NCBI RefSeq assembly: GCF_905147045.1
Contig: NC_065907.1
Location: 186,001-250,000, forward strand
DNA: 64,000 nt
Origin: Nymphalis io
Lineage: Eukaryota > Arthropoda > Insecta > Lepidoptera > Nymphalidae
Direction of reading: 5' to 3'
This document shows positions 50,388-63,131 of this stretch, piece by piece. Position 1 is the first letter of the stretch; every line of letters starts with the position of its first letter. The notes under the pieces are model-generated. The model was not told where the DNA came from. It saw nothing but the letters and a program-made list of their open reading frames with translations, and searched no databases. The position numbers and the translations under genes were made by a program.

Positions 50388-50435
50388 ACATCAATACAAA
50401 GTATTATGTATATGTCTAATACTTTGTATTGATGT
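50388..50435. repeat. 19-bp inverted repeat, 10-nt loop
   Basis: ACATCAATACAAAGTATTA (50388-50406) pairs perfectly with 50417-50435. It ends 35 bp before mariner copy 2 but does not share its terminal repeat. Confidence 0.9.
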
Positions 50436-50470
50436 TCTGCTAAAGAATAACTAACTGTGTGGTGACTATT

Positions 50471-51326
50471 AGGTCCTTACATATGAAATTGGCGTTTTGT
50501 ACGGACGGAATATAGTCTTTTTTTTTTTGTAAAATATATTTAATTAATCAAAGTATTCACCGTTATTATCTATGCATTTTTGCCATCTCATAGGTAGTTC
50601 ATTGATCCCTTTACTAAAAAAACCATGGGGGCGAGAATCAATAAACTCTTTGAAGGCGGTTTGGACTGCTTGTAAGAAGTTGTCCAAATTCCGGAAAAAA
50701 TGGTAATCTGTTGGGACAAGGTCCGGGGATTATGGTGGATATTGCAGACATTCCAATTGTAGCTCATCTAACTTAGTGGTTGTTTGTTGTGCAGTGTGTG
50801 GTCTTGTGTTGTCGTGAAGCAGCAGTGGCCTAGTACCAATATCGGTTGTTTAGCAGCTAGTTCTTCCTTCATGGTTTGCAGTTGCTGACCATAGAAATCT
50901 GCCGTAATCGTTTGGCCATATTTCAGAAAGCTATAGTGAACGACACCGGCGCTAGTCCACCACAAGTAACTTTTTCTGTGTCAATTTTCGAAAACGTTGA
51001 AACCAAAAACGTACCGTGCTTTCTTTTGCGACACCAGCGCCGTATACATCATTAATCCTTCGAGCTGTTTCTGCAGCACTGGTGCCTCGGTAGAACTCGT
51101 ACTCGTAAATATACCGATATTTAATGTTTTCCATTGTGCGGTAATAAGCGACGCAGAAGAAAAAATTAATGGGGAAAAACAAATGAATGAATGTTTTCAA
51201 AACTCAAATGTACTAGCTAAATGAATTTATAAATTTGAATTTGGAGTTCTTAACCAAAGAGGAGATATTTCAGATCAAAGTGGTCACTACGACAAAACGC
51301 TAATATCATATGTAAGGAACTTATAC
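50471..51326 (-). mobile_element. Mariner copy 2, internally deleted
   Basis: Same family as copy 1, in the opposite orientation. Terminal repeats of about 29 bp are visible at both ends: GGTCCTTACATATGAAATTG from 50473 and the inverted partner ending CATATGTAAGGAACTTA near 51326, each next to a TA, the expected mariner target site. Total length is about 0.86 kb, so roughly a third of the element is missing. Confidence 0.9.
50768..51136 (-). pseudogene. Mariner transposase pseudogene (copy 2)
   Basis: The N-terminal part (MENIKYRYIYEYEFYRGTS, then TVRFWFQRFRK) is fused directly to KLTQKK, a segment that in copy 1 lies some 150 codons downstream. An internal deletion has therefore removed much of the DNA-binding linker and the first catalytic Asp. 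The downstream part (WWTSAGVVHYSFL, QTITADFYGQQ, MKEELAAKQP) is in another frame, and the catalytic HDN motif reads as TTQDHTLHNK after a frameshift. It cannot be active. Confidence 0.9.
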
Positions 51327-52045
51327 ATGATATTAGCACGTGTAGTAATATAATATGGTGGCAAATATGAATTTATATTATAAGAAATAAATTTAAGCTT
51401 GTGGGAGATAATATTTACAGTTTACAGTTTAAGTACAGTGTTATTTATTCGAATCGCAAGTCTTTGTATGAGGTCAGAAGGGGTTCAGCGTTGAACACTC
51501 ACTGTCGGTGCTCTTAACTGTTTATTTGGTAACCAGCCGAGTGATCTGTATTTACCATGTCAATTATATGCGTTATGTTAATTATTTTATATCGAAATAA
51601 TTACGTTAGTTTGACATTAAAATAATTACTTACTATTATTTCAAATACTAAGTTTACTTATAAATTGGTTTTACTATTTATTGTATCTCTCTTTCTCCCA
51701 CAAGCTATATTATCGACTCACATTTAATATTAAATTGAATTACATATAAACATTTGATTAACACATACTCGACTGTATCATAGACATCGAGTTATAAAAT
51801 CGTTTCAGAGAATCGATTAACCCTGTGGCTAAGCGTGATAATCGACTTGATCGTTTTAATTATATCAACATTTATTTACCAATGATATACAATCGTGTCG
51901 TGTTACTGGGCTCGAAGCTATTACTATTATACATGTAATCTTACTTATTACATGCTTATAAGAAATAAATAAGATCAGTTAAAAAGGGTGAAGATAGATC
52001 TAACAGGGTAAACAACACTTCGACAGAATATATTCTGCAATTCTA

Positions 52046-52110
52046 CAGCTGGTTAACAGCCTTCTCTCCTCTTAAGAAAAATGTTGAAGCTTATTCCGAC
52101 AAGCTACATG
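52046..52110 (-). mobile_element. Possible eroded SINE-A tail
   Basis: The string GTTAACAGCCTTCTCTCCTC and GAAGCTTATTCCGACAAGC resemble the inverted tail of SINE-A with a deletion. The match is short and could be partly chance. Confidence 0.35.
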
Positions 52111-53256
52111 ACGGTCGAGGTAAGCTTCGAGCCACAAGCAGAGTACGGCACGTAAGAGGCAGTAGATGCGTAAGTGGATACGATCCCACAGCCTCTCCGA
52201 TCCGTATCGACGAACTGAGGGGGTTAGCAATAATCCCTGGCTATGAACAGTGACCTAGTTAGGGCCCGGGTATCGGTTAGAAGATTACTTTCCAGGATTA
52301 GACCTACAAGTATTGGCTAAAATCCAGTTGTCCTGGGCAATGCGTTTTGACCCCAATGTCAAGCAATAGGTGACAAATTATATTTAAGTCAGATTTGCTC
52401 ATCCTCCTTCTCGTTACAGGCAAACATCACTTACAACTAGAAATGACTTACGTCCTCATCCTCAGACGTTCTCACCCCAAACCCGTCCAACCGATCGACG
52501 ACCAATATACAATATCTAAATATAAAGATTATTTAAATCAGTCCGACTCTGTATCACAGATTATGCAACATTAATTTAGATTCCATTACCAATTATAGTA
52601 AAACTATCGAGCCGACATAAATTGTTTCACCGATAATAACAAATGTGGGCGTCGCCTTGCCTGTCCTGATGTTATGTAACACGAACGAGAGATGACGCTT
52701 ATGAGCGATTTAGGTACTTGTTATATTTAAATAGCGGGTTTTATCAAAGCCTGATCGATTTTGATACGACTCGGAATCGACTTGTTATGACATATTGTGG
52801 TTTAAGATGCTTATAATCTGGCGTCTTTATTTCTGGGATGTAAGCAAAACTTAGTCTCAGCCTATTTTCACGGGGGTTATGTTAGCTTCTTATGTCAGTC
52901 AGTTGAATTTAACCTACTTCCAATTGTTTTTGAAACTTTACAAGTCTGATTAATTTGGATCTCAGTACAAGAATCCATTACATTGAGGTGATCTGATACA
53001 TATAGGCGTCGATTAGTAAAATCCACGAATTTATACCAGTAAAATATAATTTATAATAACAATAATATATTTCTTTATATCAGACTATCGAGTCCTATCG
53101 ATTTTTAATTTAAAAAATGTTAGTAACAATTAAACACGGCCACCTAGGGCATTTTAATTGAGTAATAATTCCCTATTTGAAATTATAAACATGCAGCAAT
53201 ATAAAAAATATCTTAAATCAACGCAGGTGTTGTTAATTGGTGTTACTTTCGTATTA

Positions 53257-53298
53257 CTTTACACCACACACCTCGCTCTTTAGGTGGGTGGTGTAAAG
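53257..53298. repeat. 16-bp inverted repeat with one mismatch
   Basis: CTTTACACCACACACC (53257-53272) and GGTGGGTGGTGTAAAG (53283-53298) pair with one mismatch over a 10-nt loop. It opens a GC-richer stretch reaching about 53400. Confidence 0.85.
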
Positions 53299-54099
53299 TG
53301 CGGTCTGGTCCTGCGTGCACCAACGTGGCTCACGAGCCCAATCATCATAGACGCAGCACGTTTGCGCATGATCGCAAAAGTCCCCGCACGTACAAACACA
53401 CGAACTTTCTATAAACTATAGTTTACATTATATTATATATAATCCACTTATATAAATTACATAAAAACCAATAAATACGAACCCCACGCTATTTTATAAC
53501 GTCTAAAATTTACCTAAACTATTTTTATTATGTACTTAAATAAGTCATTATCATAGGCTTAAATAAAAACTTGTTCAGCCTAATTTGACTTCTACAAATA
53601 CGGTAAAACTATATCATAAAGTATGTTGTTCCTAAACTGACATGCCACAAGCGACTCCATAAAAACTTTGATTAATAATTCCACCTAATGTTTAGTACGA
53701 TACGATAGCGAACTATTTACTTCACTAAGTATCCATAAATCTTTATATATGAAACCAAGCAAAGATAATTCGACACAATCCCATTCAACATGAAATTACT
53801 TTAAAAAATTACAGCACTTACCCCGTACATCACGGAACCATGTAATTTGCTATAACAAACTACCTCGTATTGAGACGTCATTACCATAAAGGGTATAAAA
53901 ACCCCATTAATTGGTCACGAGGCGTTGGTAATGCCACTTCGGTATAATTTCTCGTCGCGTTTATTCTATTTACGGTGAGGAGGAGTATAACTGGCCACAT
54001 ATCCGAATTGTGGGGAAGTTTTGAAATGAAAAGAGCTGAGGTGGCCCGGTACACGTTGATCGTTACTGATAATAGTAAGAAGTCTGGCCGAGCATCACT

Positions 54100-54210
54100 G
54101 CTATAATTTACCTTGTATTTGGTATTATTGTGTTACAACGCCAATGCCTATGGGTGTGGTCACCACTTGCCATCTTGCCATTTGCCCGTCCAACTATCTA
54201 CGCTATAAAA
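54100..54210 (+). mobile_element. LINE 3' end (type L1b), short
   Basis: ACGCCAATGCCTATGGGTG, GTCACCACTTGCCATC and TTTGCCCGTCC match the 3' end of the L1b repeat; the fragment ends in TATAAAAATA. Confidence 0.65.
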
Positions 54211-56164
54211 ATATTATCAATATACTATATGTTCTAAATATAAACTAAATATGTACAATGTACATACATAATGGCTTAAATAATAATTTGCCGAAATAAA
54301 GCGTAACACTTGTTCCTTCGGTCAATTCTATAAAACACACAGAACCAGCCGGAACTGTGGGAGGGAATTTAACAGACCACATATTCTCTTAAACACTACA
54401 AGTTTCATGTCATTTAACTTCATTTCAATAATGTTGGCTTATTTTAAACAAAAACATGAAATTCACGCTTTTCACGTCAATACCGACGCGCAGCTAATTA
54501 TATACTAATGTTATATACTAAAACGTCCGAAACGCACTATATTTTCTGATATAAGTATTGTGTATGTTGGTTTAGTAGTTATTGCAGTAAGGCAATTCAA
54601 AAAAACGTCTCCTCATTTTTAGTATTGATAGTTATAATCATATTAACTCAAATGATACCGTGGTCGAATACCGAGTCAGACCTGAAAGTCATTAGGTTTT
54701 ATATAAGTAAGGTTTTTATATTAGCAGTTCGCGCCAACTCTCTCAGATCCCGTTAATTTAACCATAGTTCCACTGCGATAACAATAAAGAGTGCACCGGC
54801 GTAGTTGGACAGTAACCATTTAAACAATTGCCAAAATTCGGTCAGGAGATCATTACTTATTGCATGTTATTGTAAAGCTACTGTTATTGTTTGTAATGGT
54901 GATTATCGAATGGTGGTCAGTCAGTTATTCCGTAATAATCACAATGTATAACGGAGGAACCGTTTTCTCATATTTGCACATTAGTAACAGATTGTGTTTG
55001 AATTATGAGTGGCTTCGAAACTCACTAAGCATTTTTTTATTGAAATTATATGCCTTGTAGACTATTCTACAATCCGTAAGCAACTGTTATGGTAGATGTG
55101 ATCGGCGCGTAGTCGATGCTGTTTATAAACAAAAAACAAACAAATATCCAACTCGGCAGCCATTTTTGTTATATTTGAACCCTCCTTGCCGCCTTTTAAA
55201 AAGAACATTTTGCCACCTTAAAAATAATAAAAAGACAGTTACCACTTACCAAAAAAAATATTACGTCATACTTATTTATAAATTATAACAAAATTAATGA
55301 ATTATGGGAAAACAAATTAACATAAATTAAATACACCATTAATATGAAATACTTATCAACCTCCTTCATGACTAATTGTAAATTAGGTAGTCTAGATAGA
55401 TTTGTTACACAAAACGGATCGTTTCTTAATCACCGGACGTATAGATATATACGTATGAACGGTAAATACATAAAACTCTTATCACTTGCTTCGTAATCGG
55501 GTCACTGTGGCAAAGTAGATATATAAATTAACATATAGAGCGAAGGCTAGCGAACAATTAAAGTTATAAATGCACTCAGTGAATGTGCAGAGAGAGGCGT
55601 AACGAACAGAGTCATAGCGTGCAGCTGCACGTGCATTTCGTGTTATATCTAGATGTTAGTAGAATGTGATATACAAAGACCACGCGTCCTCATGTCCTTA
55701 CTTATACAAAGAGTTATTGAAGAAGACACGTTATTCCGCACTCGAAAGTTCGCAGACGAAAAACTCGTCTCTGGGTTCGTCCTTATTATCTCTGGTATGC
55801 AAGTTTGAGCAATTTCAATGGTGTGTTGAAATGTTTAATATTATCGATGATTATGATTGACTTCTTGAACGTAATAGTGATAGTTTCCAACAGGCTTTTT
55901 CTGATTATTCAGGTCCATCATATTGTTGATTATACCATTGAAGGGCAAGGTAAGGTTATGCCAATAGCTGTTACATGGACGATGTTTGTGTGATCAAATG
56001 GACGTCAAATATACTTTCTTCTACATGGAACAAAATATCTCAGACCTAAATATTCTTTATCTAAGGAGCGCTTTAGAATCGTCGTGTTTAATTAAGTGTA
56101 AAGATACCACCGGGTAGGAATACAGGTTATACGGAGAACATCCGCCTAGGAACTCTATAATTAC

Positions 56165-56466
56165 TCTTTTTTACATTTTTATAAAAAAATGAAAAATTAT
56201 AGCATAGGTAGGCGGACGAGCATATGGGTCACCTAATGGTAAGTGGTCCAACGCCCATAGACATTAATATTGTAAGAAATGTCGCATCGCTTACATCGCC
56301 AATGCACCACCAACCTTGGGAACTAAGGTGTTATGTCCCTTGTGCCTGTAATGGCTCAGTCACCCTTCAAACCGGAACACAACAACACCAAGTACTCCTG
56401 TTTTGTGGTAGAATATCTAATGAGTGGGTGGTACCTACCCAAACGAGCTTGCACAAAGCCCTACCA
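56165..56466 (-). mobile_element. LINE 3' end (type L1b), near the copy at 18.1 kb in extent
   Basis: Reverse copy: a T-rich start (the inverted tail), TAGGCGGACGAGCATATGGG, GGTAAGTGGTCCAACGCCC, CACCACCAACCTTGGGAAC, CAAACCGGAACACAACAAC, GAGTGGGTGGTACCTACCC and GCACAAAGCCCTACCACC. The 152-codon frame from 56224 is this repeat read in a chance frame, not a host gene. Confidence 0.8.
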
Positions 56467-58109
56467 CCAGGTATATTAATTAAATACATCAAATCACGAA
56501 CACTAAATCACTTAGTTATTCGTATTTTCTCTTATTATTTTTGTATAGATGAATTTAATCCGGCCACGACGTTTACTTTCAAGCTTCATCTCGTCGCTAA
56601 GACCAAACGCAATAATATGTCAAGTGTATTGAACTACTTCATGCCGAACGTCCAGCGAGTTGTTCTCTATATTGTCTCTTAGGCGTGGTGACCGTTTTAC
56701 GACACTATAAAACTGAACTGGCGTGAAACAAATAGATCGCTTCGTTTCAGGGCGATAACATTTCTATGGAATAATTCATGCAAAACATCTGATGCTCGTA
56801 TTTCTTCGAGATATTTTCATCGGTCGTAAAAGTGTTAAAACTTTACGGAACACGAACACTTCGGTTAATGTGTATGGAAAAAATAAAACAATCGTAAGAA
56901 ACATTACATCTGTGAGATTTAAAATTCAAATTGAATCGCATTTTTACTGTCACGTGAGACGAAGATCTCGTCGCGACGCGAGGCTTAGTCTGATGACTGT
57001 GTGTATGTGAACTATGAACTTGATATGAATATGCAACATGGCGCGTAGCGCACTGCTTTTTTTATTCGTGTTTGAGACGTCACGTATAAGACTATAAATT
57101 CTACTTTAATTTTAGATTTAATGTTCCCTTCTGAAAACTATCGACTTGGTTGGCATAGTTAAAATATGGCTCTCTGTTAGATATTTCTTCCTAACTATCG
57201 TTTTACTTCCTGAACCTAGATTATAAACTGTAACCATGTCATCGTGATGCTAGCGAACATATTAGCTGCTGCTGGGCTTACGGGAGTAATGTGGTTACTG
57301 GCTACACATGGGGCTTTCATTTGACCCATGCAATACTTACTCGGTTAAGATTCACGTGATAAAACACGTGAGAAAGTACACTATTACATATGAATAGTTG
57401 TCGTACCAACTTGTACAACACCGAACACGGAATTGATACCGCATCCTCATAGTACAAAGGTTTTCGTACAATGTAGTCTAAATTTGCATCAAAATTCTAA
57501 ATAATTTGCTAAAGTCACACAATCGGACAGCCCGATCCTTTTGTCCGACGAATAAAGTGAACATTCCAGGATCAGTGAGGAGCCGATGCGGAAACAAAAA
57601 TGATAAGGAACACATAATGCTGGAGTAATTTTAATATTAAATAGCTTAGCTCGGACACTGCGGGCTATCTGCAGCGCCGTTGGAATAGACGCCATTCTTT
57701 AAGTCCGAAGGAGGGAGATAACCTCCCGTATCGTTTCCATGAATGTAAATTTAGCGAAGTTCCGTGTGGTGCGACGCTTCAAGCTGATTACGTTTTATCA
57801 AGGTCAATAAGGGCCTTTCGTTGGGAGTGAATTATTATAGCAAACATTCTAGTTCATAATCGAAATCGCGTTTCGTCTAATAACTTTTATCTCCATGAAA
57901 TTGTTTATTTAATATTACTTTTTCTGCTACTTCTGTATACTCGGGATTAATAAAACTTTTATTATATTCCAGATATACATTAAATATCGTTTAGTTTTCC
58001 CTTTGAATGAAACCTAGTCGAAATATTGATCGCAATATTTTGAAAGCGGAAATGAACCGGTATGAATTGTTTTCATACGAAGGGTTGACCTAAATCTGGC
58101 TACTTTATA

Positions 58110-58350
58110 CCACTCTCGCCATCCGAGAACATGGCAGCCGAGTGAACAATTTGACGTGTTATCGTTTCAATATCTCAGGACTATTATACGACATCGCCTG
58201 TTCTCGCGCCGTCAATGTTCACGGCTCAATCCGGTGGACGCGCGCCCACGTCCGTTATCTGACTTACGAGTTCGGCTCCAGTGTTCGTCGTGTCGACTGC
58301 GTGTGCTCCGTGTGGAGTTACGTTCAAACGTGGATACGCTATTGTCTTTG
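58110..58350 (+). promoter_or_regulatory. CpG-richer island, possible first exon
   Basis: About 240 bp with many CG dinucleotides (CTCGCGCCGTCAATG, GTGGACGCGCGCCCACG, TTCGTCGTGTCGACTGCG) between AT-rich flanks. Frames of 72 and 99 codons overlap here, neither with a recognisable domain, so a promoter or untranslated first exon is more likely than a small protein gene. Confidence 0.25.
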
Positions 58351-59194
58351 TATATCTGTCTATATTTACATTAAAATTTGTATCAATATGATATGTCTAT
58401 GGAACTTTTTTGCGATTGAAATAATTGCTATTGACTTGTGACATATATATATTTTCCTTAGCATATGTTATATAATTAAAGTATTTCTCGCTTCTCGTCT
58501 GATTTCACCATCTTTAATATAAACAGCTTATTAAAAAAAGTATTCGACATCATAACATTACTTATTTATATTTCATAGTACTTTTGTACCATACCAGCTT
58601 ATGTACCATACTAGCTTACCTGATAGCTGCCAGATGCTTAAAAAAATAATTCTTCAATTACATTTCCCAATTAAATAATTGTCAAAACAAAAGAAAGCTT
58701 ATGTTATAAGATGCCTTCTCCGTAAATTCTTGTCTCAGTTAAAATCTGTAAGTGCGAGTTCCGTGCGAGCTGAACCTCTTTATTTAGTTAATCGTGAGAT
58801 GTTTACTCAGATCGTGTCTGTCCCGTGTCTTTGTCTGTGATTCTACGAATTCCTTTAATATTTGCTTTAAACGGATATATTTTATTATTTCCATGTTTCG
58901 TATTATTCGCTCTAGTTCATTTGCACTTTAATAGTTATTTAATAAGTAAAAATCCTATTATTACCTTAATTAGGGCCAGATATTGATAAGAAGTTAAACT
59001 TTATATATTTATATAATATATAAAAAAAATATATTTATATATTTATTAAAAAAGGCTTACCACCTATATGATACTTATATAACAGTTTCCATAACTGATT
59101 GTTTTTTACTTACAAGTATCTACGTATATATATATGTTATGGCATTTAAGTATGGCGTTGTATATTAATAAAAAATAACAATACTGAGCAATAC

Positions 59195-59296
59195 GTAGTA
59201 ACAGCATGTGAATATCTCACTACTGGCCTAAGGCCTCCTCTCCCTTTTTTTTTTAGGGGGAAGGTATGGAGCTTATTCCACCACGCGTGTTAGTGG
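59195..59296 (-). mobile_element. SINE-A tail fragment
   Basis: Reverse 5'-truncated tail (GTAACAGCATGTGAATATC ... CTTATTCCACCACG) flanked by AATACTGAGCAATAC (59180-59194) and AATACTGAGTAATAC (59297-59311), a 15-bp target duplication with one mismatch. Confidence 0.85.
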
Positions 59297-60392
59297 AATA
59301 CTGAGTAATACCAACATCAAATCAATTTCGGACATTATCAAAATTAACAAGAGTCTGTTTGGCTAAAATGTGCAATGATATTTCTACTAAACGCATTCAG
59401 TATGTTTAAAGTCAACAAAATAAAATAAAGCATACAAAAGTATTTATCCAAATATGTATAATAATTATAATTAAACAAAATTGACTTGTATTACATTATG
59501 TCAGTTTATCAAATAATTAAGCTAATATTTCTGTCACACGAGTTGGTTAACCAATAACTTAATGTCTTTTGAATATTCATATGAAATTATAGTTAATTGT
59601 AAAGCGCTTAACCGAACACTAGTTATGGTTATTTCGTTGAATCGTTGATAAATAATTTTTAATTATTTATACAGTTTGAATATTACCGGGTGTTAAAAAT
59701 ATATTGATTTTAAGGGCATTTGGTATTTGAATAAAAAATATATTTAAAAAAATTCAATACTTGATCATAATATTATATATGCGAAACTGAGTTTGCGGTT
59801 GTATTGGAATTGGTAACAATGTATCCAACATTATAATTTATGTCCCAAAAATGCACGGGAATACAACTGTTGATTATTTATATATTAAGTTTTAAGCGCT
59901 CAAGGAATGTCGTCGGCATACACTCGATTATATGCGATTTCAAACATCGTCGCAGAGGCAGATTTAACATTGTGACGTTACATGCACTCTGAAACCGTCG
60001 GCACGACGTTGGTTAAAAAGTTACTAATTATTTATAATTTTTATCTTATATTTTTTATAATAACAAAAAAAAAAACAAACAACACTCTGTTACAATAATA
60101 TTCTGTATAGCCGCAGCTATTTTAATTTGTTAATCTGTTTATGACGCGATAATTCCTGTCCTCACTTTCCTGCAAGTTTTACAGCGTCGAGATTGAAGGG
60201 CCGTTTGTTAAATATTTATAGAGTTATAAATATTAATGAACAATAATATAGGAGTCCATAAAACATAATAAACTTGCTTTAGTCGTGATAGATCCTTAAT
60301 GTATTCGATTTCAATGTAACTCATATGGGGATATGGATTTACAAATTAAACAAATTTAAATTTACGGATGGTTTTGTGTGTGTTTTATTTAG

Positions 60393-60515
60393 ACTATACT
60401 AATATTATAAATGCGAAAGTAACTCTGTCGGTCTTTTACGCTTTTACGGTTTAACCAATGAATTTATACCTAATACTAAGAAAAAAAAAGGAGCGTAGCC
60501 GCGGGCGAAAAGAAA
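60393..60515 (+). mobile_element. Helitron-like repeat, partial
   Basis: ACTAATATTATAAATGCGAAAG, TTTTACGCTTTTACGG and GCGTAGCCGCGGGCGAAAAG correspond to the start, middle and end blocks of the element at 22901-23047, with a large internal deletion. Confidence 0.6.
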
Positions 60516-61089
60516 AGACTATCCCGTAAAGATTTTCGCATGTCATCATTTGTCATATCAAAAGGTAACTTTTAAATGAATAATATAATAATAAAATTGA
60601 TGTATATTTGAAATATAAATAGTGTATAAGTTCTACTTTCAGATGTGGTGTTTTAAGAAGCTCTGCTACTGTCGCATTTGTGTAGAAAAGTAGAAAAATA
60701 TGTATAAATATAAAAAAATATGTATAAGTTTTCTGACAATTAATTATTAGTAGCAGATCGCAAAGAGTCTGTGATGTGCCTCGGATAACACCTGGCATTG
60801 AACGTAATCTATACCGGTTGTATCGTATTGTCTGCGCTTAGCGTATTGTTGTCTGATCAATATTTTGCGTATTTAGCTTCCCTTTGATATTTGCCGCCGT
60901 AGCCGTTATTCGATAATTATAACTTCAAGCGCTAAAACGGATTCTAAGGCTTTTAAAACCTATGTGGCTTATTTTCTCAATAAAGATTTATTAATTCGAT
61001 AGTTTCACACGACATGTTATAAAATAAATCGATGTGGAAGGACGTTAGGTTGCATAGTGTTTTCTTGGATAAATTGGAAACGTAGTGAG

Positions 61090-61277
61090 TGCAAATCGTG
61101 ATTACAGCATCACTGCATCGTTATCAGTCGTCGTTATCTCGATAGCGGCCGTCCGGCGCCGGGGAGCTCTCAGCAGGCCTCACCCTTCAGCGGAAGAACT
61201 TAGATAATGCGGTGCTGAGATACGCGGACCGTTAGTCGAGTTACATTGTTCATGTATGTTTATCTAACTCTTCACAC
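61090..61277 (+). promoter_or_regulatory. CpG-richer island ending in a donor-like site
   Basis: GC-rich stretch (GATAGCGGCCGTCCGGCGCC, GCGGTGCTGAGATACGCGG) followed by CACAC|GTGAGTATT at 61278, a near-consensus splice donor. It could be an untranslated first exon of a gene to the right. There is no transcript evidence in the sequence itself. Confidence 0.25.
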
Positions 61278-61377
61278 GTGAGTATTAGCTTATGTAGAGT
61301 TTTTATAAGAAAGATACCCCCCCGCCCCCCATATAGTCCCTTAACGTGTAAAGTGTAAACCCACACCTTACACTGAT

Positions 61378-61535
61378 AAAAAGGCACCCATGGGATTTAA
61401 CATGCTATGACCCATACGCCTGTAGTTGCGCTGGGCAGAGAGCAGAGTAATATCAAACTTTTACTATTGGGCGGTACAGTAAATGTTGAGTGAGTTGTAA
61501 CTACCCAGATAAGTCTGCACAAAAGCCACCACCGG
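61378..61535 (-). mobile_element. LINE 3'-region fragment (type L1b), diverged
   Basis: Reverse fragment: TGCTATGACCCATACGCCTG, GGGCGGTACAGTAAATG, GTTGTAACTACCCAGATAAG and GCACAAAAGCCACCACCGG. Confidence 0.6.
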
Positions 61536-62159
61536 TAACAATTTAATATATTTAACAGAACCGTTCAATGTTCATTCGTTATCTATAAATAAAAAAGAGA
61601 ACCGACAAAATGATAAACCCACTAATAAAAGATTTACCTCTTCTGTGTCACCACACAAACATTCAATTGAGTCACTTTGTAAATAACTCATACAGCCGGT
61701 ATAATAGGTTTGGCAGCAGTCTGTGCGTTTCGAATCTGTGATGTTCGTACTTTTGTTACCTCGTGTACAGCTTTCACTTGTTTCGAATTCCGGAGTATGT
61801 TAATCGTTTGATTATCAAATATGCGCATGATATTAAGTACAATCAGTTAGTCGAGTGTTTCGATAAAACATACAGAAACGGTCAAGCGCGAGCCCATTTG
61901 ATATGACAAACGTGCATGCTTTTTTCTAATTGAAATTAAAAAACTAGACTTCCATAACAGACACGAGAGTGATCTAGTAAGAGATTCAGTTGTATTTACA
62001 GAAAACTTTAGGTACCTACAATTTGTTTCTCGCTTGCTTAAAACGGTAAAAATATGTGATTACTGGAAAAAACTGTTTGTTGAGAATTCTTTGACTGGAA
62101 AGTCCTGGAAATTCAACCCGGACCCTAAGCATCTGCAGAGTTTAACAATTTTAACAGTT

Positions 62160-63131
62160 AGTTTTTGTTATTGAATGAAACCCAGTGGAGCCAAGCCTCT
62201 TTGCCTGTACGGTCTGGGGGTCTAGGTGTGCGACGAGTGAGGGATGTGTGTCTGCCTGCCTTTCTCGCATCGGCGCATGGGGTTGTTAGTCTGGTCTCTA
62301 AAATTTTATCGTCCGATGGAGGCAGGACTATCATACCTTTTGCTGCTGAGGGAGTAGCGAAATGGGAGACGCTCTTCCCGAATGCACTCCTTCCTAGATT
62401 TCCAGAAAGGCAGCGTTCTTGGGACGATGTGGGGTACAAGTCTGAGCTCGACCGACTTGTCAGTGCGGCTGGGGGAGCGGATTTGGAGCGGAGCTCTTTG
62501 CGTGTGGCTGTGGCTCTCCGCCTTGGCTGCAATGTTTGTCAACCACACCGATGCATCTGCGGATCCATGATGGGTGCCAACGGTCATCACGCATTGATTT
62601 GCGGACGAAGCATCGTCCGCACATCGACACCACGCTCTAAACGACATTGTCCAGAGGGCCTTGGTTTCGGCGAATGTCCCATGCGTCCTGGAACCACCAG
62701 GTCTCAGTCGCTCCGATGGCAAGAGACCGGATGGCTTGACACTGGTCCCATGGCAAAGGGGAAGAAGTTTGATATGGGATGCTACCTGTGTCAATACCTT
62801 CGCGGCCTCTCACTTGGCCCACACAACACGGACGGCTGGGGCGGCTGCTGAGAATGCAGCAGCGAGGAAACGGGAGATTTTTAAATAAGGGGGCATCCCC
62901 TTATTTAAAAATTATTTATTTGTGCCACTAGCGGTTGAGACGTCGGGATGTTGGGGGTCGGATGCCCTCAGTTTAATAAGGGAAATTGGCTGTCGCCTTA
63001 GAGAGAGGGGATTTGACAGTCGCTCCGGGTCACACTTGGCACAAAGGTTGTCCATTGCCATACAACGCGGAAATGCGGCCTGCATTATGGGCAGCTTTGC
63101 GTCGGGTGGGAATCGGGACGGACTATTTTAA
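62160..63131 (+). pseudogene. LINE ORF2 C-terminal fragment
   Basis: 5'-truncated non-LTR retrotransposon, holding only the region after the reverse transcriptase. The first frame (from about 62174) gives QWSQASLPVRSGGLGVR and a zinc-knuckle-like C-x2-C-x4-C-x-C ... HH-x3-C group (CNVCQPHRCICG, HHALIC). A +1 shift near 62636 moves to a frame reading NDIVQRALVSANVPCVLE, PDGLTLVPWQRG and DATCVNTFAASH. That frame meets TAA at 62886, inside a hairpin, and resumes as VPLAVETSGCWGSDALSLI and LSIAIQRGNAACIMGSF to a stop at 63129. The motif order is that of the C-terminus of I/R1-related animal LINE proteins (from memory; clade uncertain). One shift and one stop make it a dead copy. Confidence 0.85.
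62873..62906. repeat. 15-bp inverted repeat in the LINE remnant
   Basis: TTTTTAAATAAGGGG, loop GCAT, then the exact reverse complement CCCCTTATTTAAAAA. The TAA that stops the LINE frame lies in the left arm. Confidence 0.85.

Larger units (their letters stand above)
51327..59179. other. Non-coding stretch
   Basis: LINE ends at 54.1 and 56.2 kb, the inverted repeat at 53257 and the CpG island at 58.1 kb. Frames at 54860, 55666 and 56792 show no recognisable domain. Confidence 0.45.

Noticed and set aside
56224..56682. 152-codon open frame that might be a gene
   Set aside because: Its first half is the reverse complement of the L1b repeat seen at 18.1 kb and elsewhere, and the rest has no domain or splice signals.
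57255..57365. Possible SINE-A copy (GCTGGGCTTACGG ... GGTTAAGATTCACGTG)
   Set aside because: Only two short separated matches remain; not enough to separate from chance.
58142..58441. 99-codon frame in the CpG-rich island
   Set aside because: No domain, no clear start context, and a competing 72-codon frame overlaps it; GC-rich DNA simply has fewer stop codons.
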